Of a stretch of DNA of 60,000 nt, positions 20,986-32,353 are shown piece after piece; the stretch's first letter is position 1; the number at the start of each line of letters is the position of its first letter. Made by a program: the position numbers and the translations under genes. The DNA is taken from contig OX442314.1 of NCBI GenBank assembly GCA_949358305.1, positions 37,361,211 to 37,421,210 of the forward strand, read 5' to 3'. The notes under the pieces are model-generated. The model saw only the letters and a list, made by a program, of their open reading frames with translations. It did no database searches and had not been told where the DNA came from. Origin of the DNA: Strigamia acuminata (taxonomy: Eukaryota > Arthropoda > Chilopoda > Geophilomorpha > Linotaeniidae).

Positions 20986-21455
20986 GAGGGATTGTTCTAA
21001 GCACAGATGATTAAATTTAAGATGGGCGCATGTTATTCCAAAGACTGTGCTATGTTACTGTTTTTCGCTTTGAGACAGCAATCTGCAGGAATTAGTGAGT
21101 TCGAGTTTAATTAGGAAAGGTAAAATTTTGAAGTTTTTTTTGTATAGCGAGTTTTTTTTGTTTTGTTTTACTTTTTTATTTGCGGCGGTTTGGCTAAAAA
21201 ATTCTACTTGTCCATATCACGAGTCGAGGGACCCTTGAGGTTCGAATAAATAGAACGTGTGGGAATGACTCGCTTCCTCTTTTTTCCAGATGCTTTTTTC
21301 TTTAGGAATTTCAAACCCTTCCAAATCGACCTAGTATATTAACAGTAAATTGTCCAGGTATACTATATATAATATGTGGTAAAGCAATATCACCCGTACT
21401 TTGACGAATTTTATCGATTCCAGTGGCAACAATGCGAGTACTGTCCTGTCCAAAC

Positions 21456-21680
21456 GCGAGTCGATTCTCGGACTGACTCGACTGCTGTACCCTGGCGTTT
21501 TTCCGTCTGACGGTCAAGCGCTCGTGGCAGCATCTTTCCTTTGGTCCGCCCTGATGGGCTTGACCAAGAAATTTTTGGAGATGTGGTACTCTATCCGGCT
21601 AGATGCACCAACTATTCGAGCCGAACTAGTCAAGCAATAGCTCGAGGCGAAAGACCTCGAGATTCCGCTTCTCGTTTACG
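21456..21680. repeat. 225-bp duplicated segment, copy 1
   Basis: Nearly identical to 22487-22714 (CGACTGCTGTACCCTG-CGTTTTTCCGTCTGACGG through GATTCCGCTTCTCGTTTAC). The shared frame reads like protein (FLEMWYSIRL, PTIRAELV) and is broken by different changes in each copy, so both are remnants of one coding element. I do not recognise the family. Confidence 0.85.
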
Positions 21681-21965
21681 ACTGCATTCGTCGGACTTTG
21701 CGAGCATTCTTATACCGATTATACCAGCCACGAGGAAATGCAGTACCGTGGTTGTGTTCCAACTCGTACAACTTATTTTCGATCTCTGTTATCCGCAGTT
21801 TGTACGAACCGAAATCGGTATCCGGGGCAGCTGTCGACAACGGCAGCCCCGACAACTTGTTCCAAAATAAGCTCCCGTCGAATCGTGTTGATTCCCTCCC
21901 CTTACGGGAAAGACGCGTTGAATTATTAAATTTGTTTGTTTATTTATTTATTTATTTATTAAAAC

Positions 21966-22400
21966 CTCGTGTCATCATCATGGCTTCGTCCATATGACCC
22001 TGCTGGTCCCCAGGCAGCTTTTAAAAATATAGTTTGACCCCAGGAAAGCTAAATCCAGGTCCTCAGACAGTTCAGACAGCTTTCTGCCAATGCCGCGTCG
22101 GTAGTGCCGCTAAATTTTTTTCAAACGATGTAATTAAAGTGTGTTATCGTCGTGGCTTCGTCCACATAGCCCAGCTGGTCCTCAGGCAGCTTTTAAAAAC
22201 ATCGGTTGCCCACTTGCAAGCTCGATCCTGGTCCTCAGACAGCTTGAGAAAGCGTTCATGCGTAGGTTAAGCCACCATTTTTTTTCCTTCAAAAATTATA
22301 ATTGAAATGTAATATGTTATTGTTATGGAATAATTCACAATTCTGATGAAAACTTTAAAAAACATCGTTTGCCCACCTACAAGCTCCAAGTTGGAAAAAC
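21966..22400. repeat. Degenerate ~175-bp tandem repeat with tRNA-like boxes
   Basis: Three diverged units begin near 21966, 22140 and 22310 (TCATGGCTTCGTCCATATGA / TCGTGGCTTCGTCCACATAG; CAGGCAGCTTTTAAAAA; TTGCCCAC-TGCAAGCTC). In the middle unit TAGCCCAGCTGG resembles a Pol III A box and, about 50 bp later, AGCTCGATCC resembles a B box. A tRNA-derived SINE is possible; the other units do not keep both boxes. Confidence 0.45.
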
Positions 22401-22486
22401 CATCAAAGACTGGCAAAGAGTGGCATACAAGCTGCGCCACTCAGACATCAAAGATGCCTGCGATTGACGTTTGAATAGAACGCAAA

Positions 22487-22714
22487 GCGAGTCGATCCCC
22501 GGACTGACTCGACTGCTGTACCCTGACGTTTTTCCGTCTGACGGTGAAGCGCTTGTGGCAGCATCTTTCCTTTGGACCGCCCTGATGGGCTTGAAGAAGT
22601 AATTTTTGGAGATGTGGTACTCCATCCGGCTCGATCCACCAACTATTCGAGCCGAACTAGTGCGTCAAGCAATAGCTTGAGGCGAAGGACCTCGAGATTC
22701 CGCTTCTCGTTTAC
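22487..22714. repeat. 228-bp duplicated segment, copy 2
   Basis: Partner of 21456-21680, about 1.03 kb downstream in the same orientation. It has a TAA in place of a sense codon at LKK-FLEMWY and a 3-nt difference at TAGTGCGTC. Confidence 0.85.
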
Positions 22715-22813
22715 CACGAGTATGGTCACACGCACAAGTCGCGTGGCGCCACAAACAGAGTCACGTGCGACCATTCTGAAGCACCTTCTCCTCCAGCCAC
22801 TTTCATCCGACAT

Positions 22814-23041
22814 TTGTGTGCGCATTTATGGCCCCGCGCAAATGTATTTCGCCTAAATTTTTGTAAGATTAGGAGATGTTTTAAACATTTATGGTCAGAA
22901 GCTCCTCCCGCTCTCAGAAGTTATGTTGAGGGTCATAAATTCGTGTTGGTTGTGACTCAATTGGTCAATTCCGAGGATTCGCTTAATTTAGAATTGTTGC
23001 TGAAGAATCTGGGTATTGAACAAAGGAGGAGAGTCTTGGCT
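22814..23041 (+). pseudogene. Short open frame upstream of Ulp1 copy 2
   Basis: A coding-like frame reads CKIRRCFKHLWSEAPPALRS, then VEGHKFVLVVTQLVNSEDSL up to TAG at 23042. It lies about 100 bp before the second Ulp1 remnant and may be an upstream part of the same retroelement. No domain is recognised. Confidence 0.3.
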
Positions 23042-23119
23042 TAGTGTCATTTAATTTGATGTTGTATAAAATGATGTTTGAACCAGATCTAAATCGTGAA
23101 AACATTATCATAACGTCAA

Positions 23120-23839
23120 TGGATGATATGCCCTGCGGGAATTCCGAGAGGACCCTTGTGTTGTAATGTCACCAAAACTGGACTATTACCGTGTCAGGAG
23201 ACCGTCAGTTGGAAACACTACAAGCAACTGTGGAGTTCCACTTTAAACCTATGAAGGAAACGGCCGTCACAATGTCAGATGACCCATCAATCATCATCAA
23301 GAATCACGAGATGGCGTCACTAGGACACTTGGCACCAGAAAGAAAAGCCTGGGTGCATACTAGTGTTGTCGACTTTTATTTACGCATGATCGCCAAAACA
23401 CACAAGCGAATGTGTGCATTTCGAGTTGATTACGTCGAAATGATGATGGGATCCAGCCCGATTCCCAAAAGCAGTGAAATGGCTTAAGAAAACTCACATG
23501 ATGGACGGAAAAGGACTGTGGGTGATGCCAATACCAGCTTTTGAGCATTGGCAAATGTTTGTATTAGATTGGAAATTCTACACAGCCCAGCATGGGAACA
23601 GATCCACAAGTGCTTCACAGATACCAGGATTTATTTTCCAAGAGGAATTGCTAAGTGGGACCCGCCCCGAATGCAACAACTCGATGAGGATAGTTTCGGG
23701 CCCACAGTGCTCTATTTCGTGCAACGTTATGTTTTGGATAGACTTTATGCGCCATGGTCACCACATCGACCTGCGACAGCAGATCCTCTATGAGATTTTG
23801 CATGAGGAGTTACTGCCATTTGACAAGGAGGACAATTAG
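23120..23839 (+). pseudogene. NeSL-like Ulp1 protease, copy 2 (catalytic residues lost)
   Basis: It parallels copy 1 (18430-19200): REFREDP-VVMSP (about 23137-23180), a frameshift, then LETLQATVEFHFKPMKE, HEMASLGHLAPERKAWVHTS, VVDFYLRMIAKTHKRMC, and after another shift AFEHWQMFVLDWKFYTAQ. A deletion of about 46 bp near 23588 removes the segment that holds the catalytic Asp (TLYDPSG in copy 1). The next block reads MQQLDEDSFGPTVLYF, with Phe where copy 1 has the nucleophile Cys. The conserved end ILHEELLPFDKED matches. The zinc-finger region seen after copy 1 is absent here. Confidence 0.85.
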
Positions 23840-24116
23840 CCCTAAGAACCTTATGTGCCGTGTTTTTTTTCTTTCTTTCTTATATTTTTTACAAAATTTT
23901 GAAAAGTGTTATCGCAAACAAAAAAAGTAATATAATTACAAAAACCCAAAAAGTGTTGTTTTATGAAGATAGATAACTTTGTGAAATTGAAAACAGTGTT
24001 TTGAATTTTGGCTTTTGACATTGTTTTTTTGATTTTGTCTTAAAGTGTTTAATTATATTCCTAAGCATGAATAACATGGAGAGTAACTCACTTCTAAAGG
24101 TGTGAATGACACAAAG

Positions 24117-24450
24117 AATTTTTATTCCATTAATGACTAAGGCATCAAACGAGACATCACGCACAATGTAAATGCCACAATCATGTGGAATGCGGGCTTA
24201 CAATACAAATTCAATGTAAATGCCACGATCATGTGAAATGCGGGCTTACAATACAAATTCAATGTGAATGCCACATTCATGTGGGCTTAAATATAACTAG
24301 AATTCATGACAGATATTTTCGAACGACCAGAGCTCTCTTCTGGTTTCACCGAGACAAATCACGTTCTCAGTTTATCCAGGGGTGACCACGTGGAGGTAGA
24401 GAGTTGGATTTTACACCCCCTAAAAAAATAATTAAGTCATCCATGAATAA
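24117..24450 (+). repeat. Dispersed repeat family A, partial copy
   Basis: Starts with ATTAATGACTAAGGCATCAA and ends shortly after TTTTACACCCCCTAAA, matching 8070-8330 and 34175-34535. The internal GAATGCGGGCTTACAATACA unit is present about three times. The left extension and the right-hand 0.9 kb of the family are missing. Confidence 0.9.
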
Positions 24451-24789
24451 AGAAAATAAACAAAATTCCGCCACTAGGATTTGAAAAGATTTACATCTGC
24501 ATCTACATGCGATAACACTCATCACATTAAGATATGAGATTCTTTTGGACAGAAGGGCAACAAGTGGCAGTCCAGATGATTATAACTAATCAAAATCGAG
24601 TGAATATGGTTGGGTAATTTTAGGAGGGATATGGAAACGATGTTGCAATTTGATGCGTCTTATAAGGGAGCAAATACAAAGAAAATGGGAAAAAATAAAA
24701 GTATAAGACCTCAAATAAATTTGTCGCGTCCCACAAGTGACCAAACGACCACTTTAGAATACAGAGAACTGATAAAAACAAGGGCAAGA

Positions 24790-24980
24790 AAATGTAAATG
24801 CAACGTTCATAGAGGAATGCAGTCTTACAATACAAAATCATGTAAATGCCGCACACATTTCGGAATGCGGGCCTACAATACAAGCGCGTAAAAATTCCCA
24901 CAAAAACATAAGAATGCGGGCTTACAGAAGGAAATGTGTAAAAGCCACTTTCATGTCGGAAATGTGGGTTTAAAATACAA
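24790..24980 (+). repeat. Degenerate array of the family A internal unit
   Basis: Four decayed units (AATGTAAATGC-AC..TTCAT..GGAATGC-G-CTTACAATAC) at irregular spacing, without the rest of family A. The long minus-strand frame across it (24620-25159) is created by this repeat and is not a gene. Confidence 0.75.
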
Positions 24981-24990
24981 AAATAATTCT

Positions 24991-26560
24991 GAGAAGAAAG
25001 AAAATGAAAAAAACGAAAGAAATCGATTAGAAAATTGACCGAGCTGGCGTGTGGTTCGAACGATTCAAGTTGGCGATCCTTTGGAATTTGAATGATTTGA
25101 TCAAAGAGATGATCGTTATATCTTATCACCAGATAATATAATAAATAAAAATATGACAATTTGGAGAAATATTAAAAGAATAGACCTTCAACCTTCGTCC
25201 AAGCTTCAACACGGATCCGAGAAAATGGAATTTTAACCCGAAACATTACGATAGGAGTGAAATAAACGAAAACTTACAAAGTACTTAAATGCACATTGAA
25301 GTTGCAGATAATTTTCACAGAAAATAATCGAATTCGAACTGAAAATCCAGTTCAAATATCGCCACCAACGAACCAAACCGGAGACGAAGCAAACGTGGCG
25401 AGCACAACAAAGACATAATTCATTCTACGGGATCTACATTTTTTTAAACACGGATAATTATTTACGAGTAGAACGAATCTTCGATGCTGAAGATTTAAAA
25501 CGTCACGATTGTTTCATGTAAAAGTTGGTCATTTTCAAAAGTGAAGAAAAAAATTGTACAGGAAAATTGATTTTTGAAAATAAATACATTCTAACTGTAC
25601 GGATTATATTGAATTTTAACCAAAATTAAAACTTAAAAGAAAAAAATTATATGCTTCAAAATAATTCAGTTCTTCACAATTCAATTTTGTCCAGCCTAGC
25701 AGAAGTCAAAAGAACACAAATCTGTCATTCAGCTTCGGTTAATATGCAACTTTTTGATAGTTGTGTTTTTCTGCTCAAAATGAATCCAAGCTTCCAAATA
25801 TTATGAAATTATACATTGGGAACATCCAATAATTTAAAATTTTGGATACAAATGATACAAACTATGACTAACTCACTACAAATTTAACTGCCTGCATAAT
25901 TTTAAAATTTAGAAGGAAAAAATAGAAACTGACACAAATTCTTATTTTAGTCAACATGCTGGCAAACATATATCAGGGGAAAATATCTGTTTATTACATT
26001 TACCAAATTTGTCATATTTGTCACCGAAAAACTGGAGAAATAAGAAGAATGACTTTAAGAACTCGTATTAAAGGAATCATTAAAATTAGAAATAATTGTC
26101 CAGCACGAGTTTTGACAAAACAGAATAAGAATTCAGGAAAGTAATCTGTCAAATTTATTTCATCAAATAATCACTCGTTAACCTTTGAATTAACAAAGCA
26201 TCAACCACTCCATTCTAGCATTTTAAATTTCCTAAAAGAACAGTTGTCAATCCCACCAGCAGAAATTCAGAGAAAGCTGCAACAAAGTATTTTAACTAGG
26301 AAAAATAGTGAAAATAAAATAAAATTGACCAAAGAACATTTTTGTAAGTCTTAGAAACCTAAAAGAAATTAATCATAAGCTCTAGGTAAGTTCATGTTTG
26401 CACACAAGATTTCGAAACCTCAACTTTGTTGGAATTTGAGCCCACTCGGAACTACAACTCAAAACCAACAACACATCATGTCACTGCTCTGTATTCACAG
26501 GTATTGATGATGTTATCATTTTTGTTGAGTTGAGACTCTTGCCGTTTTCACTTTGTGAAA
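24991..26560. other. AT-rich region without recognisable genes
   Basis: No coding sequence, tRNA or structured repeat was recognised, except 26121-26167, which matches 6031-6077 (CAGAATAAGAATTC--GAAAGT, CTGTCAAATTTATTTCATCA). Confidence 0.6.
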
Positions 26561-26677
26561 CCAGTATTTTCCTTGTGTGTGCCAAACACTTTTTGACACA
26601 GACTTTTTGCGATTATTTTGCGATCCTTGGTTAGCGACCAAGACCCTCGCTCGTTGCAGTCATCGTGAACCATCATC

Positions 26678-26882
26678 GAGCGACAAGCGACTAAGGACAG
26701 CATTCCTGTTGCTCTCCCATTGGCCGAGATATTCGATTGTTGTCGGCACACTCTGGTGGCTGTGTTGGTCCAGATACAATTATTACATTATTACATTTTC
26801 TTTTTACCCTAACCTAATCTAACCTAACCTTAACCAATGGGAGAGCGACAGGAATGCTGTCCTTAGTCGCTTGTGTCGAGCG
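26678..26882. mobile_element. Hairpin (inverted-repeat) MITE
   Basis: The arms 26678-26724 and 26834-26882 are reverse complements over about 47 bp with three or four differences (GACAAGCGACTAAGGACAGC, ATTCCTG-TGCTCTCCCATTGG) around a loop of about 110 bp. No ORF or clear target duplication was found. Class unknown. Confidence 0.85.
26807..26835. repeat. Interstitial telomere-like repeat, CCTAA type
   Basis: CCCTAACCTAATCTAACCTA continuing ACCTTAACC: about five units of CCTAA (complement of the TTAGG telomere repeat of many arthropods), two of them altered. It sits directly against the right arm of the hairpin MITE. Confidence 0.6.
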
Positions 26883-28239
26883 TGAGAACAAGTCATTATT
26901 CCCGCCATTTTCGCACACAACAATCCGTTGTGTGCATCTCTTGTGTTGTACGATCTTTGTCGTTTATTTATCCTCATTTCATTGTTCATATATTACTTAA
27001 CATTTAATCCCCTTATTTAGTATTAATTCATTTGTATTTATCCGAATAAAATTAGTCTTCATCTTCATTTTAAACGAAGTTGTATTTAATTCCCCTAGAC
27101 ATTTTAGCCACATATTCAGATTTAAGTCCTATAAACGGCATTTAACCTGCGTTAATAACCCGGATTAAGCAAAACAATGCTACCTGCCGGTATTTCACCG
27201 AGATGGTGGTCCACGCTGCGCTTGATTGACCGCTGTATGCAAACCGCGATGTGCTGAGTAAGCTATTTATGGAATACAACCGTGCTAAATATGCAGACAT
27301 AATTCCAAACATTGCCGAATTATTGGATGTATTACGTGACCAATTAAATCCACTGCAAGTTTTGACCACCGAGCTAGTGCTGTTGCAAGCGCAACGATGG
27401 TTTTTGTATAGCGGTTTTGGCACACGGGTCGGTTTTTGATCTCCGCCTATCGTGGGATCTCATGCGCTTGAGGATGACCGCTTCCTCGCAGTCCTTTGTG
27501 CTTCTATCGTGGTTGGCGAGCCTTTCGAATGCCACACCTCGTTCTTTTCGCGCCGTCCGCCTCGTCGGCACGGCAGCTAGCATCTCATGCACTTTCTTTG
27601 TCAATAGCGTTTCACGCTCTCTTTTAGTTGCTGTTTAGAGTATTTCTTGCGGTGTTTGTGACGTGGGAGTTGTGTCTTGCTATACTTGGTTTATGTAGTC
27701 TTTCTTACGTTAATCTTGTATCTTTTCCTTGACTCTTTGGGGTTTCTTTGCACAGATTCGTCCAAAGAGTCGCTGCTGTTAGGTTTAAGTTTTCTATTAT
27801 TTATGAGTGTATGCACTTTACTGTATTTTTGTATGCATTCCTGCTGATTTGTATGCCTTTTACTAGTTTTAATGCTTTACAAGTTGTCACTAGAGGGCCG
27901 TTTCTCTGTGCGATTGTTGCCTACCGTTTCTAAGATCGGCTGCTCTCTTTGTTTCAGTCGCACAGCAACAAGTGTGGCTTGTTATGGTTTTTTCCTAGTG
28001 TTAAGTTCTACTTTTTCCCTCTCTCTATGTAGTTGTTTATTTATGTAGATTCTTTGCTTTTAACTTAGAATTAAATTCGTTTTGATATGTTGTTTTGATC
28101 ATATCAGCTCTGTTTATTTTCCCTGGATTTCTGCAGCTTGCCTGCATAACAGCAAGCTGGATTCTTCACACGTTTTGGTAAGCAGGTTTAGTTCTAATGT
28201 TTTCCCACATCGTTTTTTGCAGTCTTGCCAGAAACAGTG
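26883..28239. other. Region with short open frames, no gene recognised
   Basis: A short plus frame near 27260-27410 (LFMEYNRAKYADIIPNIAEL, then LDVLRDQLNPLQVLTTELVL) has coding-like composition and may be an upstream part of a decayed transposase, but I cannot place it. The rest is T-rich and non-coding. Confidence 0.35.
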
Positions 28240-28962
28240 CAGAACGTTTTATCACTGCCTCATGCATTCTTCCAATGATCAACTACACCATAAAAACGTT
28301 AAAAACAAATATTGCTGCTCAATTGGGTGTTGTAAATCAGGTCTAAAGCAAGCGTACATTGATGTCGTTTGCACAAATTTAGTTACAGTGTTCGAAAAAT
28401 ATTACGGAAGTGGCGAAGTGGCCGTATACATTATTGTGCAAAGCTTCTCTTTTAGACCCTCATTCACGCTTGACATACTTAGAAGAAATGGAGAATTTGC
28501 AACTATTGCCATCGATTGTTGATGAGTTACTATTAGAAGCAACAGAACATTTTTGCACAATTAAGCAATCAACTTCGCTTGCAGATGCTTCACCACCTCC
28601 CAAAAAAGCAAAATGTTGGCTGTCAGTATTGAAGAACTCCAGAACCGATTCCACAATGATGGCACCCATAAACATCACGAGAAACGAATTTACAGCTTTC
28701 AAGAGTTTTCCGGCACTCCAAAAGAAAGAAAACTCATTAGATGGGTGGAAAAAACAGAGCCAGTTTTCCGATTTTGACGTTTGGTGCCAAAAAATATCTC
28801 TGCTTGCAGGCAACAAGCGTTCCTAGTTGCGGAGGCAGAATTATATCTGATAATCGGACTAACAAGTAAAATTAGGCCTGAACATGCAGAGCAACAAATC
28901 GTTGAGTATGAACAGCCATCTGTTGAAGTGGACAACGGCAATGCTGTAATGCAATATTAACA
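28240..28962 (+). pseudogene. hAT transposase C-terminal remnant
   Basis: The frame 28410-28826 reads KASLLDPHSRLTYLEEMENL, the LDPR-K-like start of the hAT C-terminal region, then a Lys-rich insert and NSLDGWKKQSQFSDF (dimerisation block, usually PL-WW). After a frameshift near 28815, fragments in two frames give CGGRIISDNRT and then IRPEHAEQQIVEYEQ, matching the hAT end S-RVFS-AG-IISD-R--L-PE-AE. Stops and shifts make it inactive. The N-terminal BED finger and TIRs were not found. Confidence 0.8.
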
Positions 28963-28969
28963 TTGAATA

Positions 28970-31725
28970 TACACAATTAAATAAATAACATCTGAAACAA
29001 TTATCATTTATTTCTATAATTTTTTAAGTTTATTATTTTCTTTTATATTATTATTTTTTTTCCGTGCCACTTCCGGCTTATTTTGTGATATTCCGTGCCA
29101 TTTGGTGCCATTTGGTGAAAAAAGAATTTTTTTTTAATGTTATCGCATTGTTGCGTTACAGTATTTGTGAATAACTCCTCACAGGAAAAAAATATTAGAA
29201 AATATTACAGTGTGTGCCCTGTTCTTCGATAAAATGTCACTAAATTGAACATTCAGTATAATGTGGGTCGTGACAGCTTAGAGGGATTCAACGATTATGA
29301 ATATGAGGAAGGTACAGGTAAAGTGTGTGTTCATGGTAAGAGGGATCAGTTTGAATTGGAAGCAGACAATTGTGTCCGCATTCACATGTGGTAGTGATGT
29401 CAAAATCACTATCTATAAAAATATTATCCTTTGAATGATATTTTGATTAAAAGTCTGAATTGGCTTAAAAAGGGTAAAATAATTATGTAATAGTCACAGG
29501 ATGGTGCCCCTATAATCCATGGGAAGCACACGGAATCATTCTTACAGGAAATGCTACTTCCTGTAAAATGAGGTTTTCTCCTTAGTATGAACCTGACTTT
29601 GAAACCAACAACTTATCAGTGCTAAAAAAAACACAAAAATCTTTCCATATTGATACCAAGTTACTTGGAGCCACAATAAGGATCCTAAGTCTGAAATAAT
29701 CAGACAGATTATTTCAGGCATTTGTGTGGTTATTGCCTTTTCCCTGAAAACGACAGCCAGTGTTTATTAAAGAAGGAAGCTTAATCCGTCCAAGATGTCG
29801 TTGCAGGATTGATTGGAACGAGCTTCACCACTGCCGAAGTGAATAGGGTTTTTTCTGAGTTTTTAAAAAAAAAAAATCAATTTTGGGTGTTTTTATTCAT
29901 TGATTTTAATTTTATTGCCTTCGTATTTTTAAGGAAATATATATATCTCCATTTCCTTAACTGCTGGGTTTATTGACTAATATCGCCTGGATCGATTAGC
30001 GATCAGTTTTTCCTTTAGTGTCGTATTTTTTTCAAGAATGAAATCCGAGTGTGGACGCTGCCCCAGTCGCACGTGGTCAGTGTTTTTGGGTTTATTTGTC
30101 ATTTAATTTTGTTTTTATCTTTTTTTCTCAGTTTTCGCCTAGCGCCGACGCTTCATCTAAATTGGGGTATTGTCTGTATTTTCTTATTCTTCATTAACCT
30201 TCAAGCATCTACCAGCCAGACCAGAGCAAAATTTGAATAACACTTGATCTCCTTTTGGTGTAATTCTGCTTCAGTCATAGACCATCGCTCCGTACTCAAG
30301 TTCGAAACAGAATCTTTTCCCACCAAAAGTAGCGTGTTAATCCTTCGTTCTGCTCCGTGCTTGGCTTTTAGACGTCTGGACGCAGACGTTCTGTCAGATC
30401 AGGAGTGCTCGGAAAGAGAGAAAGGCATATCGCCAACGAGACGCCGACTCAGACGCCGACTCAGACACCGACTCAGTGAACAGCTCCTGGAGATGGGCAA
30501 AGTTGACCAGTGTAGTCCCGTTTGCCTGTTGCCCAGAGCATCCATATGCCTAAGCCAACTGCACGAAACTAGGAACCCAACCATCACTCTAACATCTGGA
30601 GAGCAATCAGGTATGTGTTTAGGGAGGAAAATACACACAACATCGGTTCCAAAGGCAAAAACAAAGCAAAGAGCGCCCAACCCATCTGCAAATCCGCAAA
30701 CAAAGATCAGTCCGCTGCCGCACATGTCACCCAGAAAGCACCTGCACCGATTTGTGGGCAACAACGGAAAGTTCGGGTCCAATTAGCTACATCCAGCACT
30801 GGAACAAATACCCAAGTTAGCTGTAATAAAGGAAGGTTACTTGATCACCCAGATTCGAGACAAGACAAGGTTTCTTCTGCGAGCTAGGGAGTAAATGAAT
30901 AGAAATAAAAAGGTCCACCATATTGGCCATCTCGTGCTGAACCATCCAATGAATTATAATTCTGGAAGTCAAATAAATTTTTGTTTTAAATTTATGCAGA
31001 AAAAACACATTTCTTATATAATAAAGGTCCACAACCAGGATATATTGAATATATATATATCCCAACCGGAACTGAAGATTCCAAAGAAGAGGACGATCTA
31101 GTGAAATTCCCACCTCTACCTTCGTGTGTTGTATTAAGGGCAAAACCCCCATTACCCAATTGTCTTAAATTTGAATTTTGTTTTTTCTTCGCGTTTGGTA
31201 ATATTGCAAAACAAAGTGATTTATGGTGTTATGTATTAAATTTCATGCTTTTTCCCATGGTGAGATTGATCCTAGGTTGGGGCGAGGAGTAGTAAAGTCC
31301 TCTTTTCAGGTGGAGGCTCCGGGCTGACCACTGGAGATTGTTAAGCTGTAAAGCTATTAGCCAGAATGTGTGTCTGCAGTAGGGCCAGAAATTGATTTGG
31401 GATAGAATGCATAGCAAGCAATGGTGATAAGAGAGAGAGAATGCTATGGGGGTAAATTTTGTTGGTAGAAAGCTTGGCGATAGAACCATCGAAAAGCAAA
31501 AATCAAAAGAAAGTAAAGAGAAAGCAATACAAACTTCGACATGATGAAGGGGCGTTCTATGTGGCAAGCAATGGAGAAAGCAATCGTAAGTAAAGACTGT
31601 GGAGAGAATGCTGCTTCACCCCATGTGGATGGAACGTCGACGTGACAATAGTTATTTTAACAGGTAACATGAACAGTCGCAAGAAAAAAATGATCTTGCT
31701 GCCCATGTGGTTTGTTGCAGGCTCT
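28970..31725. other. Unassigned region
   Basis: AT-rich DNA with no recognisable gene. Small structures include a hairpin TCTGAAATAATC/GATTATTTCAGG near 29690-29720 and three 12-bp units GACGCCGACTCA (30439-30475). An open frame of about 180 codons (30244-30786) crosses the 12-bp units, but it has no domain and a competing frame reads equally well, so I do not call it a gene. Confidence 0.4.
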
Positions 31726-31729
31726 AGGC

Positions 31730-32340
31730 ACAACGACTATTTTGCAGATTGATGGCATGTTTAAAGTTGTGCCCGGCATTTTTCATCAGCTGTGAACGCT
31801 CCATGCACTGGCGCACGACTATGTGTTTCCCGTCGTCTACGTGCTAATGTCACGAAGAAACGCAATTGCATACACTGCACTGTTCACCTACGACCATCAA
31901 ACAGCTGGTGCCCACGTTGAATCCGGAAGTCGTCATGTCAGATTTTGAAACCGCAATTTAAAATGCCATTGCCACTTCATTTCCAAATGCGAGAATTGCA
32001 AGTTGCTTCTTTTCATCACGCTGTTTGGAAGAATATTCAGCAACTTGGTTTGCGCAACCAATACGAAACTAGCCTTCTATGCCATAAGGCCATGCAAATG
32101 TGCATGGCTTTGGCATTGTTGCTGTCGATGCAATGGCCGCTGGCGTACAGAGTATTCGGCAATTCTTGAATCCGAACAACATTGCTACACCGTCAAGAGC
32201 TAGTTATCGTAGTTGGAGAACACGTGGCCTAAACGGCCATCCGACTCCGAAAGGAGTAGGACGTGAGGAAAATCACGTTCGCAAGGGAACTGGAAACTAT
32301 TGGCAACTGTGGTCTATACTTCGCTCCTTGTTTCTTATAT
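31730..32340 (+). pseudogene. MULE-type transposase fragment
   Basis: Frames spliced across shifts read IDGMFKVVPGIFHQL, a TGA, TLHALAHDYVFPVVYVLMSR, then NPEVVMSDFETAI (catalytic Asp), FPNARIA, and AVWKNIQQLGLRNQYETSL in another frame. This is the DDE core of MULE transposases (DGTFK-VP--F-Q, then SDFE-A---A, then FH--QA-W+-IQ--GL). At least three disablements are visible. The 3' end is cut by the IS630-type element inserted at 32354. Confidence 0.82.
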
Positions 32341-32353
32341 ACGAGTAGTTATA

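Noticed and set aside
24620-25159. 179-codon minus-strand frame
   Set aside because: Its peptide mostly comes from the degenerate family A repeat unit; no domain or splice context.
30244-30786. 180-codon frame with Arg-rich repeat
   Set aside because: Created partly by a 12-bp tandem repeat; another frame is equally plausible and no family fits.
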